From the NCBI RefSeq assembly GCF_014202475.1, contig NZ_JACHGV010000010.1, positions 62,001 through 126,000 on the forward strand: a DNA stretch of 64,000 nt, in the 5' to 3' direction. The DNA comes from Streptomyces paradoxus. GTDB taxonomy: Bacteria > Actinomycetota > Actinomycetes > Streptomycetales > Streptomycetaceae. The notes under the pieces are model-generated. The model had not been told where the DNA came from. It made no database searches and saw only the letters and a list, made by a program, of their open reading frames with translations. The translations under genes were made by a program, and so were the position numbers. Below are positions 43,487 through 52,014 of this stretch, in pieces; the first letter of the stretch is position 1; each line of letters starts with the position of its first letter.

Positions 43487-45239
43487 CGGGGGCCTCCTTC
43501 GTGACCGGAGCGGGGGTGGCGCGCCGTGTCCTTTGGCCTCGCGCGAGCGCGGCCCCCGACACCGCCAGACCGGCCAGCAGGGCCAGCGCCACCGCCGGGG
43601 CGAGAGCCGCCCACGGGGCGCGTTCCACATAGGCGCGGGACTCGTCGAGCAGCAGACCCCACTCGGGAGCGGGTGGCTGCGCGCCCAGACCCAGGAAGCC
43701 CAGCGAGGCCAGGGCCAGGGCGATGCCCGGCAGCCGCAGCAGGGCGTGCCGGGCGACCGGGGCGGCCACGGACGGCAGCACGTGCCGGGTGAGGATCCAC
43801 AACGGGCTCGCCCCGATGGCCCGTTGGGCGGTGAGGAACGCCGACGCGCGCACCTCCTGCACCAGGGCCGCCGCGTGCGCGGACAGGGCCGGCCAGGAGA
43901 TCAGCGCGACCGCGAGGGCCGCACCGCCGGTGCCTGGCCCGACGACCGCGGCGACGAGGATGCCGACGATCACCGGGGGCAGGGCGTTGGCGATGTCCGC
44001 CGCGCCCTCCGCGATCCGCGGCAGGAACCCCAGCGCGAGCGCGACCAGCAGGCTCAGCAGGCAGACGGCCGCCGCCGTACCCACCGTGGAGGCGGCGCCG
44101 TGGCCCAGCCGGGCGAGCACGTCACGGCCGAGGCCGTCGGTGCCGAGCGGGTGCGTCCACGAGGGCGCGGCCAGCCTGGCCGTGGTGTTCACCGCGTACG
44201 GGTCCCGCAGCAGGCCCCAGCCGATGGTCACGGCCAGAACGGCGAACAGCGCCGACGGGACCGCGGGGTGCGCGCGGACCGGCCGGACCGGGGGCAGCGC
44301 CAGCGAGGCGTCCCGCAGGGCCGGGCCCAGCAACCGCCGCCGTGTGAACGCCGCCAGCGCGCCCGTGACCAGGCCGAGCGCGAGCAGCCCCAGCACCGAG
44401 CCCTGGAGCAACGGCAGGTCCTGCGACTTGGCCGCGCCCAGCGCGGTACGGCCGATGCCCGGCACGGCGAACACCGTCTCCACGGCGACCGCGCCACCGG
44501 TCAGCCCGACGGCGGCCATCCCGAACTGCGGGACCAGCGGCGGCAGGACGCGCCGCAGCGCCGCCCCCGCGATCCGCGCCCGGCTCACCCCGGCGCCCCG
44601 CCACAGCTCCACCCACCGCTCGTCGAGCACGGCGGGCAGCGCGTCCGCGACCAGCCGGCCGAGCAGGCCGCCGGCGGGGACACCGAGGGCCACGGCGGGC
44701 AGGACCATGTTCTGCGGGCCCACCCAGCCCGACGTCGGCAGCCATCCCAGCCACACCCCGAACACCAGCAGCGCGACCGTGGCCAGCAGGAACTCGGGCA
44801 CGGCGGCCAGCATCGCGGCCCACGCCCCGGCCGAGGCCCGGCCCCGCACCAGCACCGGCGCGACCAGCGCGCAGGCCAGCAGCACCGCGACGCCGAGCGA
44901 GGCGCCCATCAGCGCCAGCGACACCTGGAGCCCGGAGACCACGGAGGGCAGGACCTCGGTGCCCGACACCCAGGACGTACCGAGGTCGCCGTGCAGGAGG
45001 CCGGAGGCCCAGCCGGCCAGCAGGGACAGCGGCCCGGCGTCCAGGCCGAGGTCCCGCCGTACGGACTCCAGGGCTTCCTCGGTCGGGTCCTGCTCTGCGG
45101 AGCGGGCGCGCAGCACGGCCAGCGCCGGGTCCCGGCCGGAGAGCCAGGGCAGCAGGCCGACGGCGGCCAGGACGGCGATCAGGCAGCACAGCCGGGTCAG
45201 CGCGGCGGCACCGGCCAACCGCCGTATACGGGATCTCAC
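43476..45239 (-). CDS. Dipeptide ABC transporter permease, DppB-DppC fusion
   Basis: 587 residues, twice the usual size. The N-terminal half (1 to about 305) is DppB-like: first helix, H-G-D-L-G-T-S, six helices and an EAA loop W-R-G-A-G-V-S-R-A-R-I-A. The C-terminal half (about 320-587) is DppC-like: P-L-G-T-D-G-L-G-R-D-V-L-A-R, EAA loop A-Q-R-A-I-G-A-S-P-L-W-I-L and L-S-F-L-G-L-G-like S-L-G-F-L-G-L-G. The two halves are one uninterrupted frame, so the heterodimer is fused. It starts at GTG 45239 in a GTGA overlap with the binding protein gene. Confidence 0.92.
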   Translation of the reverse strand: MRSRIRRLAGAAALTRLCCLIAVLAAVGLLPWLSGRDPALAVLRARSAEQDPTEEALESVRRDLGLDAGPLSLLAGWASGLLHGDLGTSWVSGTEVLPSVVSGLQVSLALMGASLGVAVLLACALVAPVLVRGRASAGAWAAMLAAVPEFLLATVALLVFGVWLGWLPTSGWVGPQNMVLPAVALGVPAGGLLGRLVADALPAVLDERWVELWRGAGVSRARIAGAALRRVLPPLVPQFGMAAVGLTGGAVAVETVFAVPGIGRTALGAAKSQDLPLLQGSVLGLLALGLVTGALAAFTRRRLLGPALRDASLALPPVRPVRAHPAVPSALFAVLAVTIGWGLLRDPYAVNTTARLAAPSWTHPLGTDGLGRDVLARLGHGAASTVGTAAAVCLLSLLVALALGFLPRIAEGAADIANALPPVIVGILVAAVVGPGTGGAALAVALISWPALSAHAAALVQEVRASAFLTAQRAIGASPLWILTRHVLPSVAAPVARHALLRLPGIALALASLGFLGLGAQPPAPEWGLLLDESRAYVERAPWAALAPAVALALLAGLAVSGAALARGQRTRRATPAPVTKEAPVGV

Positions 45240-46729
45240 TTGACGTAGGTGTCCGCCGTGACGAGCTCCCGCTCCCGCGGGTCGTGGGCGACACCGGTGA
45301 CGCCCTCGGCGTCGCCCTGGATCACCCGCTCGTGCAGCATCGGCACGGCGGCGTCGGTGCCGAGCACGGCGGCCTCGGCGGCGATGACCGCGGCGCGGCG
45401 CGGGTCACCGCTCCTGGCCCCGCCGGCCTTCTTCAGGGCCTTGTCGACGGCCGGGTCGGCGAGCTGGGCGAGGTTGAAGGAGCCGTCGGAGGCGAAGTCG
45501 CTGTAGAGGTAGGCGGCCGGGTCGCCGGAGTCGAGGACGGTGGCGCGGGAGAGGATGAACGCGTCGAACTCGCCCGCCAGCGCGTCGGATTCGATGTTCG
45601 CGTATTCGCGCACGTCGAGCTTCACCTTGAACCCGGCCTTCTGCAGCTGCTGTTGCAGCGCCGCGGCGACCTCGGGCAGCTCGGCGCGGTCGGTGAAGGT
45701 GCCGATGGTGATCGTCCGGCCGGCCGGGTCGCCCGCCGCGGCCCGCCTCACCGGCTTGCGCAGCTCGGCGGCCCACGGCAGGGCGGGGCCGAGCAGCCCC
45801 TCGGCGACGTCGGCGCGCCCCTCGTACACGCCCTTCACGATCGACTCGGCGTCGATCGCCCCGCGGGCCGCCGCCCGCAGCCCGGCGTTCTTGAAGGGAC
45901 CCTTCTCCGTGTTGAGGTAGAGGGTGTTGGTGCGCGGCATGGGGACCTCGGTGATCAGGTCCTGGTCCAGGACCGCCGCCTGTGAGACCGGGATCGCCTC
46001 GACGATGTCGGCCTCGCCACTGCGCAGGGAGGCCGCGCGGGCGGTGCCGTCGGGCACGAACCGCACGTCGATCCCGGGGGCCTTGGCTTTCTTCCCCCAG
46101 TAGCGGTCGTAGCGGTCCAGGGCGGCGGAGGAGGTGCCGTCGACCTTCGTCAGCTCGAAGGGCCCGGTGCCCGCGCCGACGGGGTCGACTACCTTCCCCC
46201 GGTAGGCCTTGGCGGCCAGGATCGACAGCTGCGGGGAGCTGAGCCGCTGCGGGACCAGAGGGTCCTCGGTGGCGGTGGTGACGATGACCTTGCCGCCGTC
46301 GGCCTTCGCGGTCAGGTCCACGCCGTCGAGGATGCGGGGCTTGGGGGAGGCCGCGGCGGCCTTGTCGAGGGAGTTGACCACGGCTTTCGCGGTGAGCTCG
46401 GTGCCGTCGTGGAAGGTGACCTTCTCGCGCAGGGTGAAGGTCCAGCTCCGGCCGGACTGCTTCCACCCGGTGGCGAGCGCGGGCTCGGCGTCCCCGTCCG
46501 CGTTCAGCTTGACCAGGGTCTCCGCCGTCGACCAGCGCGACAGCTTGAAGGCGTCGTCCGACAGCGGGGACAGTGCCGAGCGCGGGGGCAGCATCATGGC
46601 GAGGCGTATCCGCTTCCCTCCCGCCCCGGAGTCGTCCGAGGCCGGCTGCCCGCCGGCGAAGCAGCCGGTGAGCAGGGCAGAGGCAGCGGTCAGGGCGGTG
46701 AGGGGGACGAGACGAGCGGGGACGCGCAC
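45236..46729 (-). CDS. Dipeptide-type ABC transporter substrate-binding lipoprotein
   Basis: 497 residues from GTG 46729 with GAGGT five bases upstream. Signal peptide with lipobox A-L-L-T-G-C, so surface-anchored. SBP_bac_5 fold: L-A-T-G-W-K-Q-S-G-R-S-W-T-F-T-L-R (signature), V-T-F-H-D-G-T-E-L-T-A-K-A-V-V-N-S-L and the binding-pocket region N-T-L-Y-L-N-T-E. Members bind peptides, nickel chelates, heme or metallophores. The Zur-like promoter box suggests a zinc-related ligand. First gene of a four-gene operon with fused permease and two ATPases. Confidence 0.92.
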   Translation of the reverse strand: MRVPARLVPLTALTAASALLTGCFAGGQPASDDSGAGGKRIRLAMMLPPRSALSPLSDDAFKLSRWSTAETLVKLNADGDAEPALATGWKQSGRSWTFTLREKVTFHDGTELTAKAVVNSLDKAAAASPKPRILDGVDLTAKADGGKVIVTTATEDPLVPQRLSSPQLSILAAKAYRGKVVDPVGAGTGPFELTKVDGTSSAALDRYDRYWGKKAKAPGIDVRFVPDGTARAASLRSGEADIVEAIPVSQAAVLDQDLITEVPMPRTNTLYLNTEKGPFKNAGLRAAARGAIDAESIVKGVYEGRADVAEGLLGPALPWAAELRKPVRRAAAGDPAGRTITIGTFTDRAELPEVAAALQQQLQKAGFKVKLDVREYANIESDALAGEFDAFILSRATVLDSGDPAAYLYSDFASDGSFNLAQLADPAVDKALKKAGGARSGDPRRAAVIAAEAAVLGTDAAVPMLHERVIQGDAEGVTGVAHDPRERELVTADTYVK

Positions 46730-46784
46730 GGGACACCTCGGTCAAGGCATGGTCAAACAACGGTCAATGGTTGAATGCGCCACG

Positions 46785-46812
46785 ACCGTAGCACGATGAC
46801 AATCGTTTTCAA
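46785..46812 (-). promoter_or_regulatory. Zur-box-like operator over the ABC importer promoter
   Basis: On the minus strand TTGAAA (46812-46807), 16 bases, TACGGT (46790-46785) form a good -35/-10 pair. The -35 is embedded in TGAAAACGATTGTCA (46811-46797), which from memory differs at two of 15 positions from the S. coelicolor Zur motif TGAAAATGATTTTCA. It sits 56 bases before the binding-protein start. Zinc-dependent repression is inferred. Confidence 0.6.
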
Positions 46813-46836
46813 GAGTGGGGTGTCCGGGTGAAACCC

Positions 46837-48270
46837 TCAGCCGGCCGGGCCCGGCGCCGCACCGCCTGCGAGCCGGGCCCCCTTCAGTGCCATGTGCAGC
46901 AGCAGCCGGTCCTCGCCGTCGTCCAGGTCCAGGCCGGTGAGCTTCTCGACGCGGGAGAGCCGGTAGTACAAGGTCTGGCGGTGGATGCCCAGCTCGGCGG
47001 CGGCCCGGGCGGCCTGGCCGGCGCAGTCCAGGTAGATCTCGGCGGTGCGGGCGAGTTCGCGGTGGGCGGGGGAGAGCAGCGCCTGTACGGCGGGGTCGTG
47101 GGCCAGGTCCGGCGGCAGGGCGGTGAGCAGCCGGAACGGTCCGATGGCGGACCACTCGGCGACCGGCCCGAACCGGGGCTCCGCGAGCGCCGCCCGCGCG
47201 GCGGCCGAGGCCTCCCGCCAGGCGGGCCCCAGCTCGGCGAGACCGGAGCGGGGGGTGGCGATGCCGGCGGCGGGACCGCGTGAGGCGCTCCCGGCCGGCC
47301 CGTGCGCGACCGGTCCCCCGGCCTTGCGGGACGTGCCGGCCGATGCCCCACCCGCGCCGCCGGGGGCCGGTGTGCCCGGGGTGGTGTCGGCCGGTTGTCC
47401 CCCCGGCCCGCGGGCAGCCGCACCGGCCGGGCTCGCACCCGCCACTGCGGGGAGTCCCCCCGGTCCGGCGCCCGAGCGCCCCCGCTCCAGCAACCGTCCC
47501 GCCGCCGTCGTCGCCGGTGTCAGCACGTCCGTCGAGCGCAGGCGCATCAGAACCGCCACGCACTGCTCGGCCGCCCCCCACGGCAACGTGCACAGGGCCG
47601 TCGCGCCCGGCATCGAGCGGACCGACGGCGCCTCGTCCGGGTCGGCCGAGGGCCAGGGGGCCACGCACACCACCGTGTGGGGGCCGTCGGCGCGGGACCC
47701 GAGGGCAGTGCGGAGCTCCGCGATCGCCATGTCGCTCTGCCAGCCGGGCTCGGCGGTGAGTACCGCCCTCAGTTCGCGGCTGAGGTCGGCGCCGTGCTGG
47801 GCCTCGTCCGCGAGGAGGGCGCCGATGCGGGCCGTGACCCGCATGGCGGCGTCGAGCCGGGGTTCGCTCGGGCCGGGATCGTCGTCCAGGAGCCAGACGT
47901 AGCCGTGCACCACGCCCCGGTGGCGGACGGGAAGACAGATGCGGCCCCGGTAGACCCCGGCCTCCGGTGTCGGGGGGATACGGACCGGGCCCGTCGCCCG
48001 GGTGATGCCGAAGCCCTCGAACCACGCCCGGACCGCCGCGGTCGAGCGGCGGGTGAGGATCGAGCGGGTGCGCACCGGGTCCAGGGCCGACGGGTCGAGG
48101 TCGCCCTCGCTGTCGTACGCCCCGAAGGCGATCAGCTCGAAGTCCCGGTTCTCCAAGGTCGCGGGCGCGCCGAGCAGCTCCGAGATCTCGTCGACCAGCT
48201 CCTCGTAGTCGCCCCTGTGTTCCGACGTCACCCGGGCATTGTCGCGCACTTCCAGGACCTCTTCATACAT
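46837..48270 (-). CDS. PucR family transcriptional regulator of proline catabolism (putative)
   Basis: 477 residues. The C-terminal PucR HTH_30 domain (about 420-465) has the pattern A-A-A-E-L-G-I-H-R-Q-T-L-Y-Y-R-L-S-R-V-E-K-L-T-G. The N-terminal part has a GAF-like sensor look (R-I-C-L-P-V-R-H-R-G-V-V-H-G-Y-V-W). A low-complexity Gly/Ala/Pro insertion (about residues 265-338) separates the domains. It is divergent from the proline dehydrogenase gene, so activation of PRODH/P5CDH by proline is likely, as for PucR-type regulators next to put genes. The start is uncertain (weak ribosome site). Confidence 0.88.
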   Translation of the reverse strand: MYEEVLEVRDNARVTSEHRGDYEELVDEISELLGAPATLENRDFELIAFGAYDSEGDLDPSALDPVRTRSILTRRSTAAVRAWFEGFGITRATGPVRIPPTPEAGVYRGRICLPVRHRGVVHGYVWLLDDDPGPSEPRLDAAMRVTARIGALLADEAQHGADLSRELRAVLTAEPGWQSDMAIAELRTALGSRADGPHTVVCVAPWPSADPDEAPSVRSMPGATALCTLPWGAAEQCVAVLMRLRSTDVLTPATTAAGRLLERGRSGAGPGGLPAVAGASPAGAAARGPGGQPADTTPGTPAPGGAGGASAGTSRKAGGPVAHGPAGSASRGPAAGIATPRSGLAELGPAWREASAAARAALAEPRFGPVAEWSAIGPFRLLTALPPDLAHDPAVQALLSPAHRELARTAEIYLDCAGQAARAAAELGIHRQTLYYRLSRVEKLTGLDLDDGEDRLLLHMALKGARLAGGAAPGPAG

Positions 48271-48298
48271 CTGTCTGAGATCTGCGGCACGAATGCGT

Positions 48299-48308
48299 GA
48301 CAGCTGTC
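48299..48308. promoter_or_regulatory. Palindrome GACAGCTGTC, candidate PucR-regulator site
   Basis: A perfect 10 bp palindrome in the 152-base space between the divergent PucR regulator and proline dehydrogenase genes, 28 bases from the regulator start. Chosen on position and symmetry; no family consensus is known to me. Confidence 0.35.
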
Positions 48309-48422
48309 GATGGCCGACGATCGGAGGGATCCTTAGGTTTCACGGTGGTTCTCCGTGCCGTACCCGACGCGTCATCCGCGAGGGGTCCGGCCCTCACGTT
48401 GCTTGTGCTCTGGAGGTGCCCC

Positions 48423-49349
48423 GTGCTGGGTCCCGTGATTCTCGCCGCGTCACGCAGCGACCGGATGCGACGCCTGATCTCGGCGGCCCCGGTGACCAAG
48501 CAGGTCGTCGACCGCTTCATCCCCGGCGAGGACGTCGACGACATCGTCCCCGTCGTCCGGGACCTCGCGGGCAACGGCCTGGAACTGACGATGGACGTCG
48601 TCGGCGAGGACATCACCAGCCCCGCGCAGGCCGCCGCCGCCCGGGACGCCTACCTGGAGCTCGTCGACCGCCTCAAGCCGCTGGAGCTCGGCACCCGCGC
48701 CGAGATGTCGGTGAAGCTGTCGATGTTCGGGCAGGCCCTTGAGGACGGCCACGAGCTGGCCCTCAAGAACGTCCGTCCGGTCGTCGAGGCCGCCGCCGAG
48801 ATCGGCACCACGGTCACGCTCGACGCCGAGGACCACACCACCCTCGACTCGATGTTCGCCATCCACGAGGAGCTGCGGAAGGACTTCCCGCAGACCGGCT
48901 GCGTCATCCAGGCGTACCTTTTCCGCACCGAGGCCGACGCCCGCCGCCTCGCGGAGAGCGGCAGCCGGGTCCGCCTGGTCAAGGGCGCCTACAAGGAGCC
49001 GGCCTCGGTCGCATACCAGGACAAACACGAGATCGACCGGGCATACGTTCGTATTCTGCGGACGTTGATGGACGGGAAGGGGTACCCGATGATCGGGTCC
49101 CACGACCCGCGCCTGATCGCGATCGGCCAGGAACTCGCCCACCAGGCCCGGCGCGAGCTCGACGAGTACGAGTTCCAGATGCTCTACGGCATCCGCACCG
49201 ACGAGCACCTGCGGCTGGCCGCCGAGGGTCACCGGATGCGCGTCTACACCGCGTACGGCACCGACTGGTACGGCTACTTCATGCGCCGTCTCGCGGAGAA
49301 GCCGGCCAACCTGCGCTTCTTCGCCCGCTCGATGCTCACCAAGGGCTGA
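48423..49349 (+). CDS. Proline dehydrogenase (FAD-dependent)
   Basis: 308 residues from GTG 48423, with GGAGG just upstream. Monofunctional PRODH: oxidises proline to pyrroline-5-carboxylate with FAD. A TIM barrel with R-A-E-M-S-V-K-L-S-M-F-G, D-A-E-D-H-T-T-L-D-S, I-Q-A-Y-L-F-R-T-E-A-D, R-L-V-K-G-A-Y-K-E-P and the conserved F-Q-M-L-Y-G-I segment plus R-V-Y-T-A-Y-G (substrate carboxylate). It is followed 54 bases later by P5C dehydrogenase, completing conversion to glutamate. Confidence 0.95.
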   Translation: MLGPVILAASRSDRMRRLISAAPVTKQVVDRFIPGEDVDDIVPVVRDLAGNGLELTMDVVGEDITSPAQAAAARDAYLELVDRLKPLELGTRAEMSVKLSMFGQALEDGHELALKNVRPVVEAAAEIGTTVTLDAEDHTTLDSMFAIHEELRKDFPQTGCVIQAYLFRTEADARRLAESGSRVRLVKGAYKEPASVAYQDKHEIDRAYVRILRTLMDGKGYPMIGSHDPRLIAIGQELAHQARRELDEYEFQMLYGIRTDEHLRLAAEGHRMRVYTAYGTDWYGYFMRRLAEKPANLRFFARSMLTKG

Positions 49350-49403
49350 CAGCTCTACACGGGCTGAGACCGACACACCGCTCAGTAAGGAGTTACGGAA
49401 AAC

Positions 49404-51035
49404 ATGGACGCTGTGACCCAGGTCCCCACCCCCGTCAACGAGCCGGTGCACGGCTACGCCCCCGGCTCGCCCGAGCGGGCCCGGCTGGAGGCCAAGCTGA
49501 AGGAGCTGGCCGACAACCCCGTCGACCTGCCCTGCACCATCGGCGGCGAGAAGCGGATGGGCGGCGGCGAGGCCTTCCAGGTCGTCCAGCCGCACAACCA
49601 CAAGGCCGTGCTCGGCACGTACCGCAACGCCACGCAGGCGGACGCCCAGGACGCCATCGACGCGGCCCTGGCCGCCGCCCCCGCCTGGCGCGCGATGTCC
49701 TTCGACGACCGCGCGGCGATCATCCTGCGCGCCGCCGAGCTGCTGTCCGGGCCGTGGCGCGAGACGCTCGCCGCCTCCACCATGCTCGGCCAGTCCAAGA
49801 CCGCCCAGCAGGCCGAGATCGACACGCCCTGCGAGCTGATCGACTTCTGGCGGTTCAACGTCTCCTACGCCCGCAAGCTGCTCGCCGAGCAGCCCCCGGC
49901 GAACTCCCCGGGCGTGTGGAACCGTCTGGACCACCGCCCGCTGGAGGGCTTCGTCTACGCGATCACGCCCTTCAACTTCACCGCCATCGCGGGCAACCTG
50001 CCGACGGCCCCGGCCCTGATGGGCAACGTCGTCGTCTGGAAGCCGTCCCCGACGCAGACCCACGCCGCCGTGCTGCTCATGCAGCTGCTGGAGGAGGCCG
50101 GTCTGCCCAAGGGCGTCATCAACCTCGTCACCGGTGACGGCATCGAGGTCTCCAAGGTCGCCCTGGAGCACCGCGACCTCGCCGGCATCCACTTCACCGG
50201 CTCGACCCCCACCTTCCAGTACCTGTGGAAGACGGTCGGCAACAACATCGAGAAGTACCGCACCTACCCGCGCCTCGTCGGCGAGACCGGCGGCAAGGAC
50301 TTCCTCGTCGCCCACCCGTCGGCCGACCCGGCGATCCTGAAGACGGCGTTCACCCGAGGTGCCTTCGAGTTCCAGGGCCAGAAGTGCAGCGCCACCTCCC
50401 GGGCGTACATCCCCGCCTCGATCTGGAACTCCGGTTTCAAGGAGGAGCTGGCCGCCGAGGTCGACGGCATCAAGATGGGCGACGTCACCGACCTGTCGAA
50501 CTTCATCGGCGCCGTCATCGACGAGCGTGCCTTCGCCAAGAACAAGGCCGCCATCGACCGCGCCAGGGAGGACGCCTCCTGCACGATCGTCGCGGGCGGC
50601 ACGTACGACGACTCGGTGGGCTGGTTCGTCCGCCCGACCGTCATCGAGTGCACCGACCCGGAGAACGAGGTCTTCCGCACCGAGTACTTCGGCCCGATCA
50701 TCGCCGTGCACGTCTACGAGGACGACAAGTACGACGAGATGCTGACCCAGATGGAGTCCGTCTCCGACTACGCGCTGACCGGCTCGGTCATCGCCAACGA
50801 CCGCGCGGCGGCCGCCTACACGGCGGACAAGCTCCGCTACGCCGCCGGCAACTTCTACATCAACGACAAGTCGACCGGTGCCGTCGTCGGCCAGCAGCCC
50901 TTCGGCGGCGGCCGCGCCTCCGGCACCAACGACAAGGCCGGCGCCCCGCAGAACCTGATGCGCTGGACCCTGACCCGCGCCATCAAGGAGACGCTGGTCC
51001 CGCCGACGGACTACACCTACCCGCACATGGGCTGA
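49404..51035 (+). CDS. pruA: 1-pyrroline-5-carboxylate dehydrogenase
   Basis: 543 residues. NAD-dependent oxidation of glutamate semialdehyde (P5C) to glutamate. ALDH fold with I-T-P-F-N-F-T-A-I-A-G-N-L, H-F-T-G-S-T-P-T-F, catalytic Glu in V-G-E-T-G-G-K-D-F, nucleophile Cys in Q-K-C-S-A-T-S-R-A (about residue 330) and the anchor loop P-F-G-G-G-R-A-S-G-T-N-D-K-A-G-A. AAGGAG stands twelve bases before ATG. A 14 bp terminator follows, closing the put unit. Confidence 0.97.
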   Translation: MDAVTQVPTPVNEPVHGYAPGSPERARLEAKLKELADNPVDLPCTIGGEKRMGGGEAFQVVQPHNHKAVLGTYRNATQADAQDAIDAALAAAPAWRAMSFDDRAAIILRAAELLSGPWRETLAASTMLGQSKTAQQAEIDTPCELIDFWRFNVSYARKLLAEQPPANSPGVWNRLDHRPLEGFVYAITPFNFTAIAGNLPTAPALMGNVVVWKPSPTQTHAAVLLMQLLEEAGLPKGVINLVTGDGIEVSKVALEHRDLAGIHFTGSTPTFQYLWKTVGNNIEKYRTYPRLVGETGGKDFLVAHPSADPAILKTAFTRGAFEFQGQKCSATSRAYIPASIWNSGFKEELAAEVDGIKMGDVTDLSNFIGAVIDERAFAKNKAAIDRAREDASCTIVAGGTYDDSVGWFVRPTVIECTDPENEVFRTEYFGPIIAVHVYEDDKYDEMLTQMESVSDYALTGSVIANDRAAAAYTADKLRYAAGNFYINDKSTGAVVGQQPFGGGRASGTNDKAGAPQNLMRWTLTRAIKETLVPPTDYTYPHMG

Positions 51036-51049
51036 CACGCCCGGCGCAC

Positions 51050-51082
51050 CGACGGGCCAGGTCGAAAAGACCTGGCCCGTCG
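51050..51082 (+). terminator. Terminator of the proline catabolism unit
   Basis: A perfect 14 bp stem, CGACGGGCCAGGTC (51050-51063) and its complement (51069-51082), with loop GAAAA. It abuts the first in-frame ATG of the next gene, which argues for that gene starting later at 51109. Confidence 0.88.
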
Positions 51083-51108
51083 GCATGCCCGGCAACAACA
51101 CTGGGGCC

Positions 51109-51975
51109 ATGACCACGACGGAGACCGTGACCACCGACGACGGCGTACGACTGTGGGCCGAGCGCTCCGGCCGGGGCGCCACGCCCCTGGTGCTCTGCCA
51201 CGGCGGCCCCGGACTGTGGGACATGTTCGACGACGTCGCCGGACTGCTGGGCGACCTCGCCACGGTGATCCGCTGGGACCAGCGCGGCTGCGGGCGCTCG
51301 GGGCCCTGCGACGGCCCGTGGACCGTCGAACGCTTCGTGGCGGATCTCGAAGCCGTACGACGGCACTTCGGGCTGGACCGGACGGCGCTGCTCGGCCACT
51401 CCTGGGGCGCGCAACTGGCGTTGCACCACACACTGGCCCACCCGGACAGGGTCAGCACGCTGGTCTACGTCAGCGGTACCGGCATCGGCCCGGACACCGG
51501 CTGGCACGGCGCGTACAAGGAGAACCAGCGAGCCCGGCTCGGGGAGCGGCCCGAACGCCTGGCCCGCTGGCGGGAGCTGACGGACATGCCGGGGCGCGAC
51601 GGGGCTCAGGAGCGGGAATGGGCGGTCCTCCACTGGTCGGCAGAGTTCCCGGACACCGACCGGGCGACGGAGCATGCCGAGCGGATGGCCGAACCCTGGC
51701 TCGGGATCAACGCCGCGTGCAACAAGCAGCTGAACGCCGCGGCGAGGAGTGCCTGCGGCACCCCCGGCCTGTACGCCGCCTGCGCCGCCCTGGACGTGCC
51801 GGTGCTCATCGTCGACGGGGCGGAGGACATCCGGCCGCGCTCGGCGGTGGACTCCCTGGAGCGGGCTCTGCCGCACGTGACGCGGGTGACGTTCCCGGAG
51901 GCCGGTCACCTGCCGTGGGTGGAGGATCCCAGGGCCTTCCAGGAGGCGGTGGCGGCGAGCCTCGGGTCCGGATAA
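51109..51975 (+). CDS. Alpha/beta hydrolase, proline iminopeptidase-like
   Basis: 288 residues from ATG 51109; ATG 51085 is in frame but immediately touches the terminator stem. Cap motifs C-H-G-G-P-G-L-W-D near the oxyanion, W-D-Q-R-G-C-G-R-S, nucleophile elbow L-G-H-S-W-G-A-Q (about residue 103), Asp in V-D-G-A-E-D and His in E-A-G-H-L-P-W. H-G-G-P-G and W-D-Q-R-G-x-G-R-S are hallmarks of the prolyl aminopeptidase S33 family. It may release N-terminal proline, which would fit the neighbouring proline catabolism genes. Confidence 0.85.
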   Translation: MTTTETVTTDDGVRLWAERSGRGATPLVLCHGGPGLWDMFDDVAGLLGDLATVIRWDQRGCGRSGPCDGPWTVERFVADLEAVRRHFGLDRTALLGHSWGAQLALHHTLAHPDRVSTLVYVSGTGIGPDTGWHGAYKENQRARLGERPERLARWRELTDMPGRDGAQEREWAVLHWSAEFPDTDRATEHAERMAEPWLGINAACNKQLNAAARSACGTPGLYAACAALDVPVLIVDGAEDIRPRSAVDSLERALPHVTRVTFPEAGHLPWVEDPRAFQEAVAASLGSG

Positions 51976-52014
51976 CCGGTCGAGAGCCACCCGGCCCCTT
52001 CACATACTGGCCGG

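Noticed and set aside
51085..51108. ATG 51085 as start of the proline iminopeptidase-like gene
   Set aside because: It abuts a 14 bp terminator stem and lacks a ribosome site; ATG 51109 gives the usual family N-terminus.
48450..51458. Very long open frame on the minus strand opposite the proline catabolism genes
   Set aside because: It is the mirror of GC-rich codon use in the proline dehydrogenase and P5C dehydrogenase genes; the translation is low-complexity without domains.
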